Below are positions 8,651-19,400 of a stretch of DNA of 33,471 nt, piece after piece. The number at the start of each line of letters is the position of its first letter. The stretch's first letter is position 1. The DNA lies in assembly GCA_002413325.1 (NCBI GenBank), contig DHWT01000018.1, positions 1 to 33,471 on the forward strand, read 5' to 3'. The translations under genes and the position numbers were made by a program. The notes under the pieces were generated by a model. That model made no database searches and was not told the DNA's origin. It saw only the letters and a program-made list of their open reading frames with translations. The stretch comes from Chitinophagaceae bacterium UBA5175 (GTDB lineage: Bacteria; Bacteroidota; Bacteroidia; Chitinophagales; Chitinophagaceae).

Positions 8651-9754
8651 ATGGCAACAGCAAACGAAAATGTTGGACAGGCACCTAAAAGAAGTAAGGT
8701 ATTTCTGATCATACTTATTGCCCTGGTCGTTGCAGGTACCTGGTTTGGAATCAGCAAATGGCATCACGCGCAATTACATGCTGAAACAGATGATGCCCAG
8801 GTGGAAGCCAACATCAGCCCGATCATTCCGCGTGTATCAGGTTATGTAAAGGAAGTGCGTGTGTCGGATAACGAGGTGGTTAAAAAAGGGGACACCCTGC
8901 TGGTACTGGACGGCCGTGACCTGCGCATCCGGTTGGAACAGGCCCAGGCCGCGCTGGCAACTGCCGAAAGTAATTTGTTGTCAGCGAAGGCATCAACAGC
9001 GGCCGCACGTTCCAATATCGGCACCAGTGAACATGCTGCGCTCGCCATCGATGCGGAGATTGAAAAGGCAAAAGTGACCGTATGGCAGAGTACTCAGGAA
9101 TTCAACCGGTATGCGAACCTGATCCAGGATCATACTATTACACAGCAGCAATATGAGGATAAACTTGCGGCAAAAGAATCAGCGGAAAAACAACTGCAGA
9201 TCCTGCAACAGCAGAGGAAACAGGCGGTAAGCCAGACAAATGCCGTCAGCACCCAAAGCCTGGCCACCTCTTCCCAGATCAGTATTGCCATGGCAACCAT
9301 CAAACAAAGACAGGTGGATGTGGATGATGCTATGCTGAATTTATCGTATACCGTGATCACTTCCCCGGCAGATGGCATGGTATCCAAGGTGAATGTGCAG
9401 GTTGGCCAGTTTCTTACGGCAGGCCAGTCTACCTTTAGCGTTGTACTCGGCAGGAATTTATGGGTTGTGGCGAATTACAAGGAAACGCAATACAGTAAGA
9501 TCAAAGTCGGGCAAAAGGTGATCGTCGAGGCTGACGCGATACCCCATCATGATTTTGAAGCCAGGGTGGCTTCCTTTTCACCCGCTACCGGTGCCCGTTT
9601 TGCCTTGTTGCCGCCGGATAATGCCAGCGGGAATTTTGTGAAAGTGGTGCAGCGCCTCCCCGTTAAAATTGAATTCACCAATCCGCAGGATTCTGAACTG
9701 GACCGCCTGAAAGCAGGTATGAATGTCAATGTCGATATTCATATCGGGAATTAG
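8651..9754 (+). CDS. HlyD/EmrA-type membrane fusion protein
   Basis: A 367-residue periplasmic adaptor with one N-terminal membrane anchor (about residues 18-36). A split lipoyl domain follows (SGYVKEVRVSDNEVVKKGDTLLVLDG on one side, VITSPADGMVSKVNVQVGQFLTAGQS on the other). Between its halves lies a long Gln/Ala-rich coiled-coil hairpin (about residues 95-215). The ending, with KAGMNVNVDI, is typical of EmrA-like adaptors. It bridges the inner membrane MFS pump (next gene, 20 bases on) to the TolC-like channel. The single uncleaved anchor and the MFS partner make EmrA-type more likely than RND-type. Confidence 0.93.
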   Translation: MATANENVGQAPKRSKVFLIILIALVVAGTWFGISKWHHAQLHAETDDAQVEANISPIIPRVSGYVKEVRVSDNEVVKKGDTLLVLDGRDLRIRLEQAQAALATAESNLLSAKASTAAARSNIGTSEHAALAIDAEIEKAKVTVWQSTQEFNRYANLIQDHTITQQQYEDKLAAKESAEKQLQILQQQRKQAVSQTNAVSTQSLATSSQISIAMATIKQRQVDVDDAMLNLSYTVITSPADGMVSKVNVQVGQFLTAGQSTFSVVLGRNLWVVANYKETQYSKIKVGQKVIVEADAIPHHDFEARVASFSPATGARFALLPPDNASGNFVKVVQRLPVKIEFTNPQDSELDRLKAGMNVNVDIHIGN

Positions 9755-9774
9755 GTTTTAAGAAAATTCTTATT

Positions 9775-11361
9775 ATGTCAAAAGCATTCTCGCCCGATTC
9801 CCTGGTTGAATACGGTTCAAGGCGGGTGATCATTACCATTACCGCCATCATTTGTACGTTGCTGGAAATCATTGATACGACCATCGTCAATGTGGCGCTC
9901 AATGATATGCGCGGCAACCTGGGTGCGACGTTGACAGAAGTCGCCTGGGTGATTACAGCATATGCGATCGGGAATGTGATCATTATTCCCATGACGAGCT
10001 GGCTCTCGATCCAGTTTGGCAGGCGAAATTATTTTGCAGCCTCCGTCATGATCTTTACAGTCTGCTCCTTTCTCTGCGGAAATGCGAACGGTATCTGGGA
10101 GCTCGTATTATTCCGGTTTATGCAGGGGCTGGGCGGCGGTGCCCTGCTGGCTACTTCGCAAACCATCATTACCGAGGTATATCCGCCCGAAAAAAGAAGT
10201 ATGGCCCAGGCCATTTATGGATTGGGTGTCATTGTAGGGCCGACGCTCGGTCCTCCTCTGGGCGGATATATCGTTGAAAATTATTCATGGCCTTATATAT
10301 TTTATATAAACATTCCTATCGGGGTCATCGCCACTCTGCTTACCCTGCAGTTTGTGCGCAATCCCAATTACGGTACCAAAAGTACAGGCAGGGACATTGA
10401 CTGGCTGGGTATTGCCCTGCTTGCCGTGTCTGTCGGGTCACTTCAGTATGTACTGGAGAAGGGACAGGACGATGACTGGTTTTCAAGTTCAGCTATTGTC
10501 ATACTTGCCTGCACCGCATTTTTAGGCGCCTTCTTTTTTATATGGAGGGAACTTACGTTCAGAAATCCGATTGTCAATCTGCGTGTGCTTAAAAACGGAA
10601 ACCTGCGTATCGGAACCGGGCTCACTTTTTTACTGGGGTTCGGTTTGTATGGTTCCACATTTATTATCCCGGTATACACACAGAGCACCCTGGGCTGGAC
10701 GGCATTTCAATCCGGTATGCTCATGGTTCCGGCTGCCCTGACCACCGCATTCCTGATGCCGGTCATTGGCAAGATACTCAGCAAGGGTGTTCCCCAGCAG
10801 TTTCTGGTTTCGATGGGCATGTTGTTTTTTGCCATATTCTGTTTCTGGGGTTATTTTATACTTACCAACAGTACACCGGAGCAAAATTTCTTCTGGATGC
10901 TGGTAACACGCGGCGTGGGTTTGCCCATGTTATTCATTCCCATTACCAGTTTGTCGCTGAGTACACTGAAAGGGCCTGAAATCGGCCAGGGTGTTGCATT
11001 TACGGGCATGATGCGGCAGGTGGGCGGATCGTTCGGCGTCGCGCTCATCACAACTTTTATGGCCCGTCAGAACATGTTTCACCGGAGCACGCTCGTGAGT
11101 AAACTGAGTGTAGATGATCCGGCCGTCATGTCCCGTGTACACGCCATGCAGCAGGGTTTTATCGCAAAGGGCATGCCTCCCAATGTGGCCCTGCAGTCGG
11201 CATATAAGGCACTCGATTACGCGGTAACTGGCCAGGCGAATGTGTTATCATATATGGATGTCTTTTATTACCTGGGTATTTTATTCCTGGTCTGCATTCC
11301 TTTTGTATTGTTTGTTAAAAGAAGCAAACAGAAACCGGCATTGTCGGAAGCCATGCATTGA
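9775..11361 (+). CDS. EmrB/QacA-type MFS multidrug exporter (DHA2, 14 TM)
   Basis: A 528-residue major facilitator with about 14 hydrophobic segments. DHA2 motifs are visible: LEIIDTTIVNVALNDM in the first segment (motif D1), the GRRN loop after the second (motif A), and FRFMQGLGGGALLATSQT (motif B). The antiporter motif C block IYGLGVIVGPTLGPPLGG comes next. It uses the proton gradient to export drugs or toxic metabolites through the EmrA- and TolC-like partners. It is the last gene of the tetR operon and is followed by a strong terminator. The substrate cannot be deduced. Confidence 0.94.
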   Translation: MSKAFSPDSLVEYGSRRVIITITAIICTLLEIIDTTIVNVALNDMRGNLGATLTEVAWVITAYAIGNVIIIPMTSWLSIQFGRRNYFAASVMIFTVCSFLCGNANGIWELVLFRFMQGLGGGALLATSQTIITEVYPPEKRSMAQAIYGLGVIVGPTLGPPLGGYIVENYSWPYIFYINIPIGVIATLLTLQFVRNPNYGTKSTGRDIDWLGIALLAVSVGSLQYVLEKGQDDDWFSSSAIVILACTAFLGAFFFIWRELTFRNPIVNLRVLKNGNLRIGTGLTFLLGFGLYGSTFIIPVYTQSTLGWTAFQSGMLMVPAALTTAFLMPVIGKILSKGVPQQFLVSMGMLFFAIFCFWGYFILTNSTPEQNFFWMLVTRGVGLPMLFIPITSLSLSTLKGPEIGQGVAFTGMMRQVGGSFGVALITTFMARQNMFHRSTLVSKLSVDDPAVMSRVHAMQQGFIAKGMPPNVALQSAYKALDYAVTGQANVLSYMDVFYYLGILFLVCIPFVLFVKRSKQKPALSEAMH

Positions 11362-11383
11362 TCAACTGACATAAAACAAAAAA

Positions 11384-11407
11384 CCCCGGTTTACCGGGGC
11401 TTTTTTT
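11384..11407 (+). terminator. intrinsic terminator of the efflux operon (bidirectional)
   Basis: Stem CCCCGGT / ACCGGGG (11384-11399) with a minimal loop, followed by C and seven T, and preceded by an A-run. It can stop the efflux operon and, on the other strand, the convergent beta-helix gene ending at 11429. Confidence 0.88.
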
Positions 11408-11428
11408 ATCCGAAAACAAACAAACAAT

Positions 11429-13564
11429 CTATTGTTTAATGAATTTGGCTGCCAGCGTTTTTCGGTTCGTGATATTCACCTGGATGGTATACATACCGGC
11501 TGCCAGTGAGTTGATATTTAAAGATTCTTCAAATATTTCCGTAGATTTTCCTGACTGGTTCGTCAGCACCACCCTTCCATTCATATCATAGATATTCATC
11601 CGCAGCTTCCCGTTCACCGGGCTGGTGATCCTGCTCTGGATCAGGTCATGTGCGGGGTTTGGGAATACGGTCAGCTGGTCACCCGGTCCGGAAGGCTGAT
11701 CCACCGCGATTTTAACTAGGGCGGAAGACGTGGCTCCCAGGTTGTCAGTAACCGTCAGCCGGAATTCATACAGGCCGGGTTCGAGATGGGTAATGTCCAC
11801 TTCGGAACTATTCATCGAGGACGCAATGGCGGTATTGGGTCCGCTGATTTGCTGCCATTGGTACGAAGTTATCATTCCATCCGGATCATAGGAACGGGAA
11901 GCATTCAGCAGGTAGGGACCGGCAGGCAGATAGATCGTTGTATCTGGTCCCGCAAGGGCTACCGGTAACTGGTTCTCTTTATTTACAGCCGGGTTAACGG
12001 TAATGAGTACCTGGTCTGTACCGGATGCTCCGCTGTTATCGGTTACGCTAAGTTGAAAGGTATATACACCCGGAATGAACCCCGTCACGACGGGGCCGGC
12101 TGTATTGGCGTTGCTGATTGTGACTGCGGCGGGACCTGAAATCAGGACCCAGGAAAATGCACTGATGGTTCCGTCGGGATCATAAGATGCCGATCCATTC
12201 AGGGTTACTGTGCCGGTTGGTGCCGTAATGGTTTGCGCAGCACCCGCCACTGCTACCGGCGGTTGATTGGGCGGGGGCGGAATGATCGCGCCGCTATGTT
12301 GCACTGCACCGATGTCATAAGCTCCGGTCCGGGGATTGTGGTAGTAATCGTCCTGAACCAGCGGAAGGATGAGCCCCTTTCCCAATACAGGACTGTTGGA
12401 AACGGGAATACCCGTAACCGGATCCACAACGCCATCGGGCTTGTCAAAATACATATTATTGGATGAATCGGAAACCCAGGTGCCGTTGGACTGATTCATA
12501 GTGATGGGAGGTTTTCCGCGGGTCGTCAAATTAAAGCCCAGGTTGTTTCTTGTTTGACAAATATATGGCTGAGCATAAATTCCAACCACGGCTAACGCTG
12601 CCCAGTAACCGATATTATCTCCTTTATTTCCGGAAGTATTATTAAATATATAACAATTGCCTCCGGTCACATACTGCGTGAACTGGGCCGGGTCCATGCG
12701 GGTGTCCAGAGAACCATATAGCATACTATTGAGATCAATATTATTATAGAAATAGGTATTGCCGACAGATTTCAATCCCGTATTCCAGATCCGGAGTATA
12801 TAACCCCGCCCGCCGGTCCTGTAAATATCATGGATGGCACCGTTGCCAACAATATAAAAAATGCCCACGTCTCCACTCACCGTATTGATTCCCTTATAGG
12901 TTACTTTCCAGTCATGCGCATCCAGCCTGAAGATCACACCCCTCACTTCCACACCGTTAGTCAGGGTGCTGTCCACCCTGATCCTTGAGAAAACAACACT
13001 GTCTATATAACAAATTTGGGCAGCTGCATCACCCCAGCTACCCATCATGACCATGCCGGATCTGAACAGGGTCAGGCTGTCGAATGTGCACATATAAAGT
13101 TTCAGGGAAGATGTGTCGCCCGTATAGGGGTTATGGTCTGACGCGTCATTGGTGTTACCTGTGCAATCCTGGAAATAAATATTTTTTTCTATACAACGTC
13201 TGGAATTGCCATCCCACCGGATGGAGATGCCCGTGACATTCTTAAATTGAAAACCGGAGAAAACACATTCAATCAAAGTATTCAGGGTAACCTGCCCGCT
13301 AAAAACCACGGTTCCTCCATTGTTGGTAATCGTGATTCCTTTGAGGTTGTTAAATGCCCCTCCGGAATATTGACCCGGAGTAATCGCAAGCACGTCGCCC
13401 GGATTCAATCCATTCATATCCGGTACGGAAATAAAACCAAGACCCGAGCCGATCACAACTGTTTTTGCATGTACTGTAAGTGCACAGCATATTAATAAAA
13501 AAGCAGACAGGGAGAAGGAACGTGGGAACAGTACTTTCCCAATGTGAAGCAAACAGCCTTCCAT
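11429..13564 (-). CDS. secreted beta-helix/PKD protein with type IX secretion C-terminal domain
   Basis: A 711-residue surface or secreted protein. A signal peptide (about 1-33, ending HAK) is followed by a right-handed parallel beta-helix region (about 40-420). This has repeated short strands and Asn/Gly turns, a fold common in polysaccharide lyases and adhesins. Two PKD/REJ-like domains follow (about 433-528 and 529-628), each with NGSASYDPDG or NASRSYDPDG and a closing SVTDNSGA/TVTDNLGA. The C-terminus (about 631-711) is a type A sorting domain starting LTVFPNPAHD and ending GMYTIQVNITNRKTLAAKFIKQ. That domain routes the protein through the type IX secretion system. No lyase catalytic residues could be assigned, so enzyme versus adhesin is open. 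Confidence 0.88.
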   Translation of the reverse strand: MEGCLLHIGKVLFPRSFSLSAFLLICCALTVHAKTVVIGSGLGFISVPDMNGLNPGDVLAITPGQYSGGAFNNLKGITITNNGGTVVFSGQVTLNTLIECVFSGFQFKNVTGISIRWDGNSRRCIEKNIYFQDCTGNTNDASDHNPYTGDTSSLKLYMCTFDSLTLFRSGMVMMGSWGDAAAQICYIDSVVFSRIRVDSTLTNGVEVRGVIFRLDAHDWKVTYKGINTVSGDVGIFYIVGNGAIHDIYRTGGRGYILRIWNTGLKSVGNTYFYNNIDLNSMLYGSLDTRMDPAQFTQYVTGGNCYIFNNTSGNKGDNIGYWAALAVVGIYAQPYICQTRNNLGFNLTTRGKPPITMNQSNGTWVSDSSNNMYFDKPDGVVDPVTGIPVSNSPVLGKGLILPLVQDDYYHNPRTGAYDIGAVQHSGAIIPPPPNQPPVAVAGAAQTITAPTGTVTLNGSASYDPDGTISAFSWVLISGPAAVTISNANTAGPVVTGFIPGVYTFQLSVTDNSGASGTDQVLITVNPAVNKENQLPVALAGPDTTIYLPAGPYLLNASRSYDPDGMITSYQWQQISGPNTAIASSMNSSEVDITHLEPGLYEFRLTVTDNLGATSSALVKIAVDQPSGPGDQLTVFPNPAHDLIQSRITSPVNGKLRMNIYDMNGRVVLTNQSGKSTEIFEESLNINSLAAGMYTIQVNITNRKTLAAKFIKQ

Positions 13565-13658
13565 AGTCTTGGATATTTGGATTTATCAGAGGGTCGGATT
13601 ATTAAGACTTAAAGGAGGAACAAATTTCTTGCCAAAACATGCTGTATCCGGTAACCGA

Positions 13659-14495
13659 TTAATGAAAAAGATAGGTGTAATTTATTTTCACAACTACCTG
13701 TTTTCTTTTGTCATAACAGGTTTCACCGGTTTTAAGACCATTTGAATCATAACTGTAAATCCATCTCTGGTAATCCGTTGTGCCTGTCGGAACAAAGAGC
13801 ATAGAAGAAATACGATCGGAAGTATACTCGAAAACATAGTCAGGCAGCAGCCTGCCGGCTTTTTGATTATAGCGCACAATATCGGTCAGCCTTCCGTCGT
13901 TGTCGTAATAATAATAAACGGAGGGCAGCGTTTGTCCTGCCCGCACAGGTTTTTCTTCTATTATATTTCCGTTCTCGTCCTGTACCAGGTTCACGATCGT
14001 GGTATCCGTAATGTCCCGGATCTTGAGCATTTGTTTCGGCCGGCTTCCTTCATATATCCAGACGTGGTTTTCAGTTGCCCCCACCTGATTGTCTGTTTCG
14101 ACGGAATTATTCAACAGGCTGCTGATACGACCGGCTTCATTGTAAAAATATTCAGTAGTGCTTTTATACGTATCGCTGGTGTCCAGGGTCCTGATGAGCC
14201 GTCCGATGGGATCATAAAAGGTCGTCAGGATGGATGCGGGTGTATTGGCGGATTTTGTATATGTGGTTATGGAACGGTTATCGCGGGAAATGGTTTGCGT
14301 ACAGGTGAAACCCGGGGTCGGCTCATTATTGGCATCCAGGCTTTGAATATCCACCTCCCGTACTTTCTGTGCGTTGTAGGATTTCCAGTTATCCTGGTTT
14401 TGACGAGTCAACAGGATATCCTTGTAATAATACTGGGATTTTGCTGAAATAACTGTCAGAAGGAAAGTAAACAGGATGGGAAACCGAACACGCAT
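13659..14495 (-). CDS. secreted YD-repeat-like protein
   Basis: A 278-residue protein with a signal peptide (MRVRFPILFTFLLTVISAKS-QYYY). The mature part is built of short repeating beta-hairpin units with Tyr-Asp or Tyr-Asn and Gly-Arg-Leu/Ile phrases: FYDPIGRLIRTLD, FYNEAGRISSLLN, YYDNDGRLTDIVRY, YSYDSNGLKTGETC. This resembles the YD/RHS-type repeats of Bacteroidota surface proteins, but there are only about five or six units and no toxin or core domain. It is about 95 bases from the next gene on the same strand and is probably transcribed separately or weakly together with it. Function unknown; an extracellular or periplasmic beta-sheet protein. Confidence 0.7.
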   Translation of the reverse strand: MRVRFPILFTFLLTVISAKSQYYYKDILLTRQNQDNWKSYNAQKVREVDIQSLDANNEPTPGFTCTQTISRDNRSITTYTKSANTPASILTTFYDPIGRLIRTLDTSDTYKSTTEYFYNEAGRISSLLNNSVETDNQVGATENHVWIYEGSRPKQMLKIRDITDTTIVNLVQDENGNIIEEKPVRAGQTLPSVYYYYDNDGRLTDIVRYNQKAGRLLPDYVFEYTSDRISSMLFVPTGTTDYQRWIYSYDSNGLKTGETCYDKRKQVVVKINYTYLFH

Positions 14496-14582
14496 GATAC
14501 CAAATATTTTAAAGCTATTTCAAAAACGGAAAAACGCTGTGTTAATTATTGCCAGTATCTTTATTTTTAAATAAAATAACCG

Positions 14583-15647
14583 GTGTCACACAGCAAGATA
14601 AGGACCGAAAAGATATGTCTTAACTGCGGAACTGAAACTCCGGGCAGGTATTGCCCTGCCTGTGGACAGGAAAATATCGAGCCAAAACAAACCGTTTGGC
14701 ATCTTGTTACACATTTTTTCTCCGATCTCACGCATTTCGACGGGAAGTTTTTTGTTACGGTGAAAGACCTTTTTGCAAAACCCGGATTTTTATCCAGGGA
14801 GTATATGATCGGACGGAGAGCCAGCTACCTGGATCCGATCCGGATGTATATATTTACTTCAGCCTTCTTTTTTCTGATCTTCTTCTCGCTTTTTGATGTA
14901 AAAAAAATGCATATCGGTGGGGAAAACAAAACCGGTATTCAAAAGGATCAGGACCTTCAGGCCATGATGTCCCAGGCAAGAACAGCTGAAGACTCGATGT
15001 TCATTCAGAAGGTTTACGGCGTTCCCGCTAAAAATTTATTGCAGCCGGGCAAAGACAGTTCACAAAACTCCAAGGGGGTGAATAGCCAATGGGTAGAAAC
15101 AGATTATCATTCTGCGGCTGCCTATGATTCAGCCCAAAAAGCCCTGGCTCCTGAAAAACGGGATGGCTGGCTGAAGAGAAGAATCAACATCAAAAAGATT
15201 GAATTGAGCCTGAGGTATGAAAAGGAACACGGGGAGCTGTTCCGGGAACTGGCAGCAAATTTTATGCATAATTCTCCGAAATTGCTTTTTGTTTCGCTGC
15301 CGCTGTTTGCCTTAATACTGAAGTTGCTGTATATCCGCCGCAAACAGTTTTATTATGTGGATCACGGGATCTTTTCCGTACACCTGTATATTTTTTCGTT
15401 TCTCATACTGCTGGTTTATTTCGGAATCAGTGGATTACATGATAAAACCGGATGGAGCCCGCTCCAGTGGCTGAATACGGTTATTTTAATTTACCCCTTC
15501 TTTTATTATTACAAGGCCATGCGCCGGTTTTACGGGCAGGACAGGGGGAAGACGATATTGAAATACATACTACTGTTTATCTTATCATTTTTTGTTCAGC
15601 TGGTCATTTTCACGGGGGCCATTCTTTTTACCGTATATGAAGCTTAG
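14583..15647 (+). CDS. DUF3667 membrane protein with N-terminal zinc ribbon
   Basis: A 354-residue protein that starts with GTG; no suitable ATG lies upstream of the conserved beginning. The N-terminus is a four-Cys zinc ribbon (CLNCG at 12-16 and CPACGQ at 24-29). It is followed by the conserved block HFFSDLTHFDGKFFVTVKDLFAKPGFLSREYMIGRRASYLDPIRMYIF, which identifies DUF3667. Then come a first membrane segment (about 95-110), a soluble charged segment (about 115-230), and three to four more membrane segments to the end. The biochemical role of the family is unknown. It sits 3 bases before the mazG-like gene, first of four tightly packed genes. A near-consensus -7 element (TATCTTTA, 14556-14563) lies 20 bases upstream. 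Confidence 0.88.
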   Translation: MSHSKIRTEKICLNCGTETPGRYCPACGQENIEPKQTVWHLVTHFFSDLTHFDGKFFVTVKDLFAKPGFLSREYMIGRRASYLDPIRMYIFTSAFFFLIFFSLFDVKKMHIGGENKTGIQKDQDLQAMMSQARTAEDSMFIQKVYGVPAKNLLQPGKDSSQNSKGVNSQWVETDYHSAAAYDSAQKALAPEKRDGWLKRRINIKKIELSLRYEKEHGELFRELAANFMHNSPKLLFVSLPLFALILKLLYIRRKQFYYVDHGIFSVHLYIFSFLILLVYFGISGLHDKTGWSPLQWLNTVILIYPFFYYYKAMRRFYGQDRGKTILKYILLFILSFFVQLVIFTGAILFTVYEA

Positions 15648-15650
15648 TTT

Positions 15651-16433
15651 ATGGAATCAGAAAAACTTTCAAAGGCATTTTTACGACTGGTGCAAATCAT
15701 GGATGAACTCCGGGAACAATGTCCCTGGGACCGGAAACAAACCATCCAGACCCTGAGAACCCTCAGTATAGAAGAATTATATGAGCTTGCGGATGCGATC
15801 ATAGCAGAAGACTGGCCGGGCATTAAAGAGGAACTGGGGGACCTGTTCCTGCATCTGCTCTTTTATGCCCGGATTGCCAGTGAACAAAGCAAATTCAACC
15901 TGGAAGAAGTGCTGGAAGGTATCAGTGAAAAACTCGTCGCCCGCCATCCCCATATTTACGGAGATGTGAAAGTGGAGACGGAAGAAGACGTGAAGCAGAA
16001 CTGGGAAAAGCTCAAGCTCCGGGAAGGTAAAAAGTCAGTTTTAAGCGGGGTGCCCGTTTCCCTGCCGGCTGTCGTAAAAGCGATCCGGCTACAGGAAAAA
16101 TCCAAACAGGTGGGATTTGAATGGAGTAGCACCCGGGAGGTCTGGGCGAAAGTTAAAGAGGAAGAAAAGGAACTGATGGAAGCCGTGCAATCCGGTGATA
16201 AAACACATATCGAGGAGGAATTTGGCGACCTGATGTTTTCCCTGATTAATTATGCACGATTTTTGAGCATAGATGCGGAAACCGCCCTGGAGCGGACCAA
16301 CCGCAAATTCATTCACCGGTTCACGAAAATGGAGGAAGCTGTAGGCAAATCCGGCAAACAAATGGCTGAACTTACACTCGCGGAACTGGATGCGGTCTGG
16401 GATGCAGTAAAAAAACAAAAAACGACTGATTGA
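15651..16433 (+). CDS. mazG: MazG-family nucleoside triphosphate pyrophosphohydrolase
   Basis: The protein has 260 residues, the full length of two-domain MazG. Both halves keep the acidic metal-binding pattern: SIEELYELADAI with EELGDLFLHLLFYARIA in the N-terminal half, and KEEEKELMEAVQ with EEEFGDLMFSLINYARF in the C-terminal half. CPWDRKQTIQTLR near residue 24 and ARHPHIYGDV near residue 103 are also typical. The enzyme hydrolyses (d)NTPs to monophosphates plus pyrophosphate, cleaning the nucleotide pool and in some bacteria lowering (p)ppGpp. It is cytoplasmic. Its stop overlaps the TTG start of the sensor kinase by four bases, so the two are translationally coupled. Confidence 0.95.
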   Translation: MESEKLSKAFLRLVQIMDELREQCPWDRKQTIQTLRTLSIEELYELADAIIAEDWPGIKEELGDLFLHLLFYARIASEQSKFNLEEVLEGISEKLVARHPHIYGDVKVETEEDVKQNWEKLKLREGKKSVLSGVPVSLPAVVKAIRLQEKSKQVGFEWSSTREVWAKVKEEEKELMEAVQSGDKTHIEEEFGDLMFSLINYARFLSIDAETALERTNRKFIHRFTKMEEAVGKSGKQMAELTLAELDAVWDAVKKQKTTD

Positions 16434-19400
16434 TTTCATTTCTAAAAAATTTCCTTTTAAGAAACAGTTACCTTATCCTGGCAGGGTTATTCCTGTTTAT
16501 TTCAGCTTTTGCCATCAATGCCTACCTCAGCGGGAATTCCACTACCCGCATACTCCGGAATTCTATCGAATCGTTTTTGCAGGAAAGGGAAAATGACTTT
16601 CAGAAACTCATCCGGAACGAGCTGAAGATCCGCCGGCTCTCGGATAAGAATTATTCCCTGGACGAGCTGAACGACCTCATGGATAAGCAGTACGGCATCC
16701 TGATCTATGAACGCAATCATCCATTCAGCGAACACCTGACATTCTGGAGCGATCAGTCTTCCATTCTGCCGGACAGTTTCCTGCTGAAACCTGACGGGAA
16801 TTATTTTGCTAACCTAAGTAACGGGCAGTATGAAATCATCAAGCATTCCTTTAACCGGATGCTGCCTTATCCACTCACGGTCATCGCACTCATCCCGGTA
16901 CGATGGCAATATTTTATATCCCCGGAAAATCTTAAACCGGCTTTTGTCGGATATTCCTCTGCAGAAAACCGCGTGCGTATTACGGCCGGACCTTCCCCCT
17001 TTCCGGTCAGGGACCGGGAGGGGCAAACGCTATTCTACCTGGTAAAAACTGAGTCTTATCACGCGGCTAAATACAGCTTTTTTTTGCTCCTGGTGGTATT
17101 TACAGGGGTACTCCTGTTGCTGGTGGTCATTCACAATATGGCCCACGCCATCGTGGAGAAATACGGCCGCCTTCCCGGAATTTCCTTCCTGGTAATTACC
17201 CTGCTTGGCTGTCGGATTATGACCTATTATTTCCCCGGGATTTTCCATTTCCGCCAGTATGAATTATTCGACCCCACCATCTACAGCTCGAATTTCATAC
17301 TCCGGTCCCTGGGCGACCTGCTGATCAATGCATTGCTTTTCAGCTGGATCGTTTTGTTCATCCAGCAGGAAATCAGTGAATACCGCATTCCCGTATTCCG
17401 GTCTTTTTCAAAAAGAGCGCTGGTGGTACTGGCCACGATGTCTATACTGGTATCAACCACTTTCCTTTTTGCTGATATCGTACAAAGCCTGGTGGCCGAC
17501 GCCCGGATATCTTTTAACGTAACGAACGCTTTCAGTCTCACCATTTACAGTGTGATCAGCTTTATCATCCTGGCGGCGCTGGCCCTGAGTTATTTCATTT
17601 TCACCCGCATCCTGCTCAGGCTGGTCCGGGATTACCTGGAAGGAAATATACTCATCATTTCCATCGTGGTGGCCACCATCGGGCTGGGGATTCTCAGTTT
17701 CCATACCAGGCCCGGCCTGGTGGAACTCGATATCTATGTGCTGATCTGGCTCTTATGTTATCTCTGGCTGATGATCAGGAACATCATCACGGGCCTTCGT
17801 TTCAGGTTGAACATATCAGAGATCATGTTCTGGCTTTTTATTTTTTCCAGTTCCATTTCGGTGATCATCATTTTTGAGAACCGGAAAATTGAACTGGAGC
17901 AAAGGAAAAGTTTTGCCGACCGGCTGGCAGAACAGATCGACCCTTCCAGCGAAAAGCTTGTGAGCATGTCGCTGATATATTTTGAGAATGATTTATTGCA
18001 GCAGGAATTCGACCGTTTCCGCAACCCGGTGGAGAACCATTATCTCAAAGACAGCCTGATCAATAATAATTTCAGCGCCTATCTCAGCAAATATGATACA
18101 AAAATTTACACCTACGATTCAGCCGAGAAGCCGCTGTATAACCAGGTATCCGTTTCATACGACACGCTGAATACGATATTCAAATTGCAGGGCAAGCCGA
18201 CCACGATACCCAACCTGATGTATTATGAAAAGGCTTATGACAAATTCAGTTATATATACAAGAGGGTTATCCGGGACAGCTCGGGCCGTATTTCGGGTTA
18301 CCTGTTTGTACAGGCAGAACCAAGAAGTTACAAAAGCGAGGGCCTGGCTCCCCAGCTTACCCAGCAGCGAAAAGAATACCTCCCGGAGTATTCGCCCGTT
18401 TACTCCTATGCCATTTACAGTGGTAATGAACTGGTCAGTTATTATAATAACTATCCGTTCCCGACCCGGTTAAACGACAGCCTCCTGCCCAGGAAGGATT
18501 TTGTTCAGCGCAAGAATGACGGCTATGACGAACTCTGGCACCCGGTTTCGGATGATAAGGTTATCGTGATTGCGAAAAAGGATACCCTGCTTATAGAAGC
18601 CATCACACTTTTTTCCTATCTCTTCAGCGCCTTTCTGATCCTGGTCGCCCTGTTCTGGATCAGTTCGGTTTTAATACAGACCCGGCTTCACTGGCAACAG
18701 CTCAAAAAATTCCTCCAGCTGAATATCCGCTCCCAGATACAGACGACCATTATTTTTGTAAGCCTGTTCCTTTTCCTGGTGATCGGCGTGTCCACCATTT
18801 TCTTCCTGATCAACCGGTACAACCGCAATAACCAGGACCGGCTCAGTGCCTCTTTAAAAGTAATTACAGGTGAAATCGGCAACCGGCTTGTCTCATATGC
18901 TGCGGCGGCCAATATTTCCAGCCCGATAAAACAAATGCCGCGGGAGGACCTGGACCGGATTGTCAACAATGTGGCGGAAATTCATAATGCCGACATCAAC
19001 CTCTATGATGTGAACGGGTCCCTGATTGTTTCTTCCAATCCGTTCATTTATACCAAAGGCATGCTGAGCGATCAGATGAACCCGCTTGCTTTTTATTATA
19101 TGAACCGGCTGAATTCCATTGAATTTTTCAACCAGGAAAAAATGGGCGGAATCAGTTTCCAGAGTATCTATACCCCCCTGCGCCTGGAAAAAGGATCTGC
19201 CACGGCTTATATCAATCTTCCCTCCTTTAATACGGAAGATGAACTCAATGACGAAATATCGAGGTTCCTGGTAACCATCATCAACCTGAATGTGTTCATC
19301 TTCCTGATCGCCGGAATCATCGCCGTGTTCCTTACCAACCGCATCACGACCTCGTTCTCCCTGATCTCGGAAAAGATGCGGCAGGTAAACCTGAGCAAGA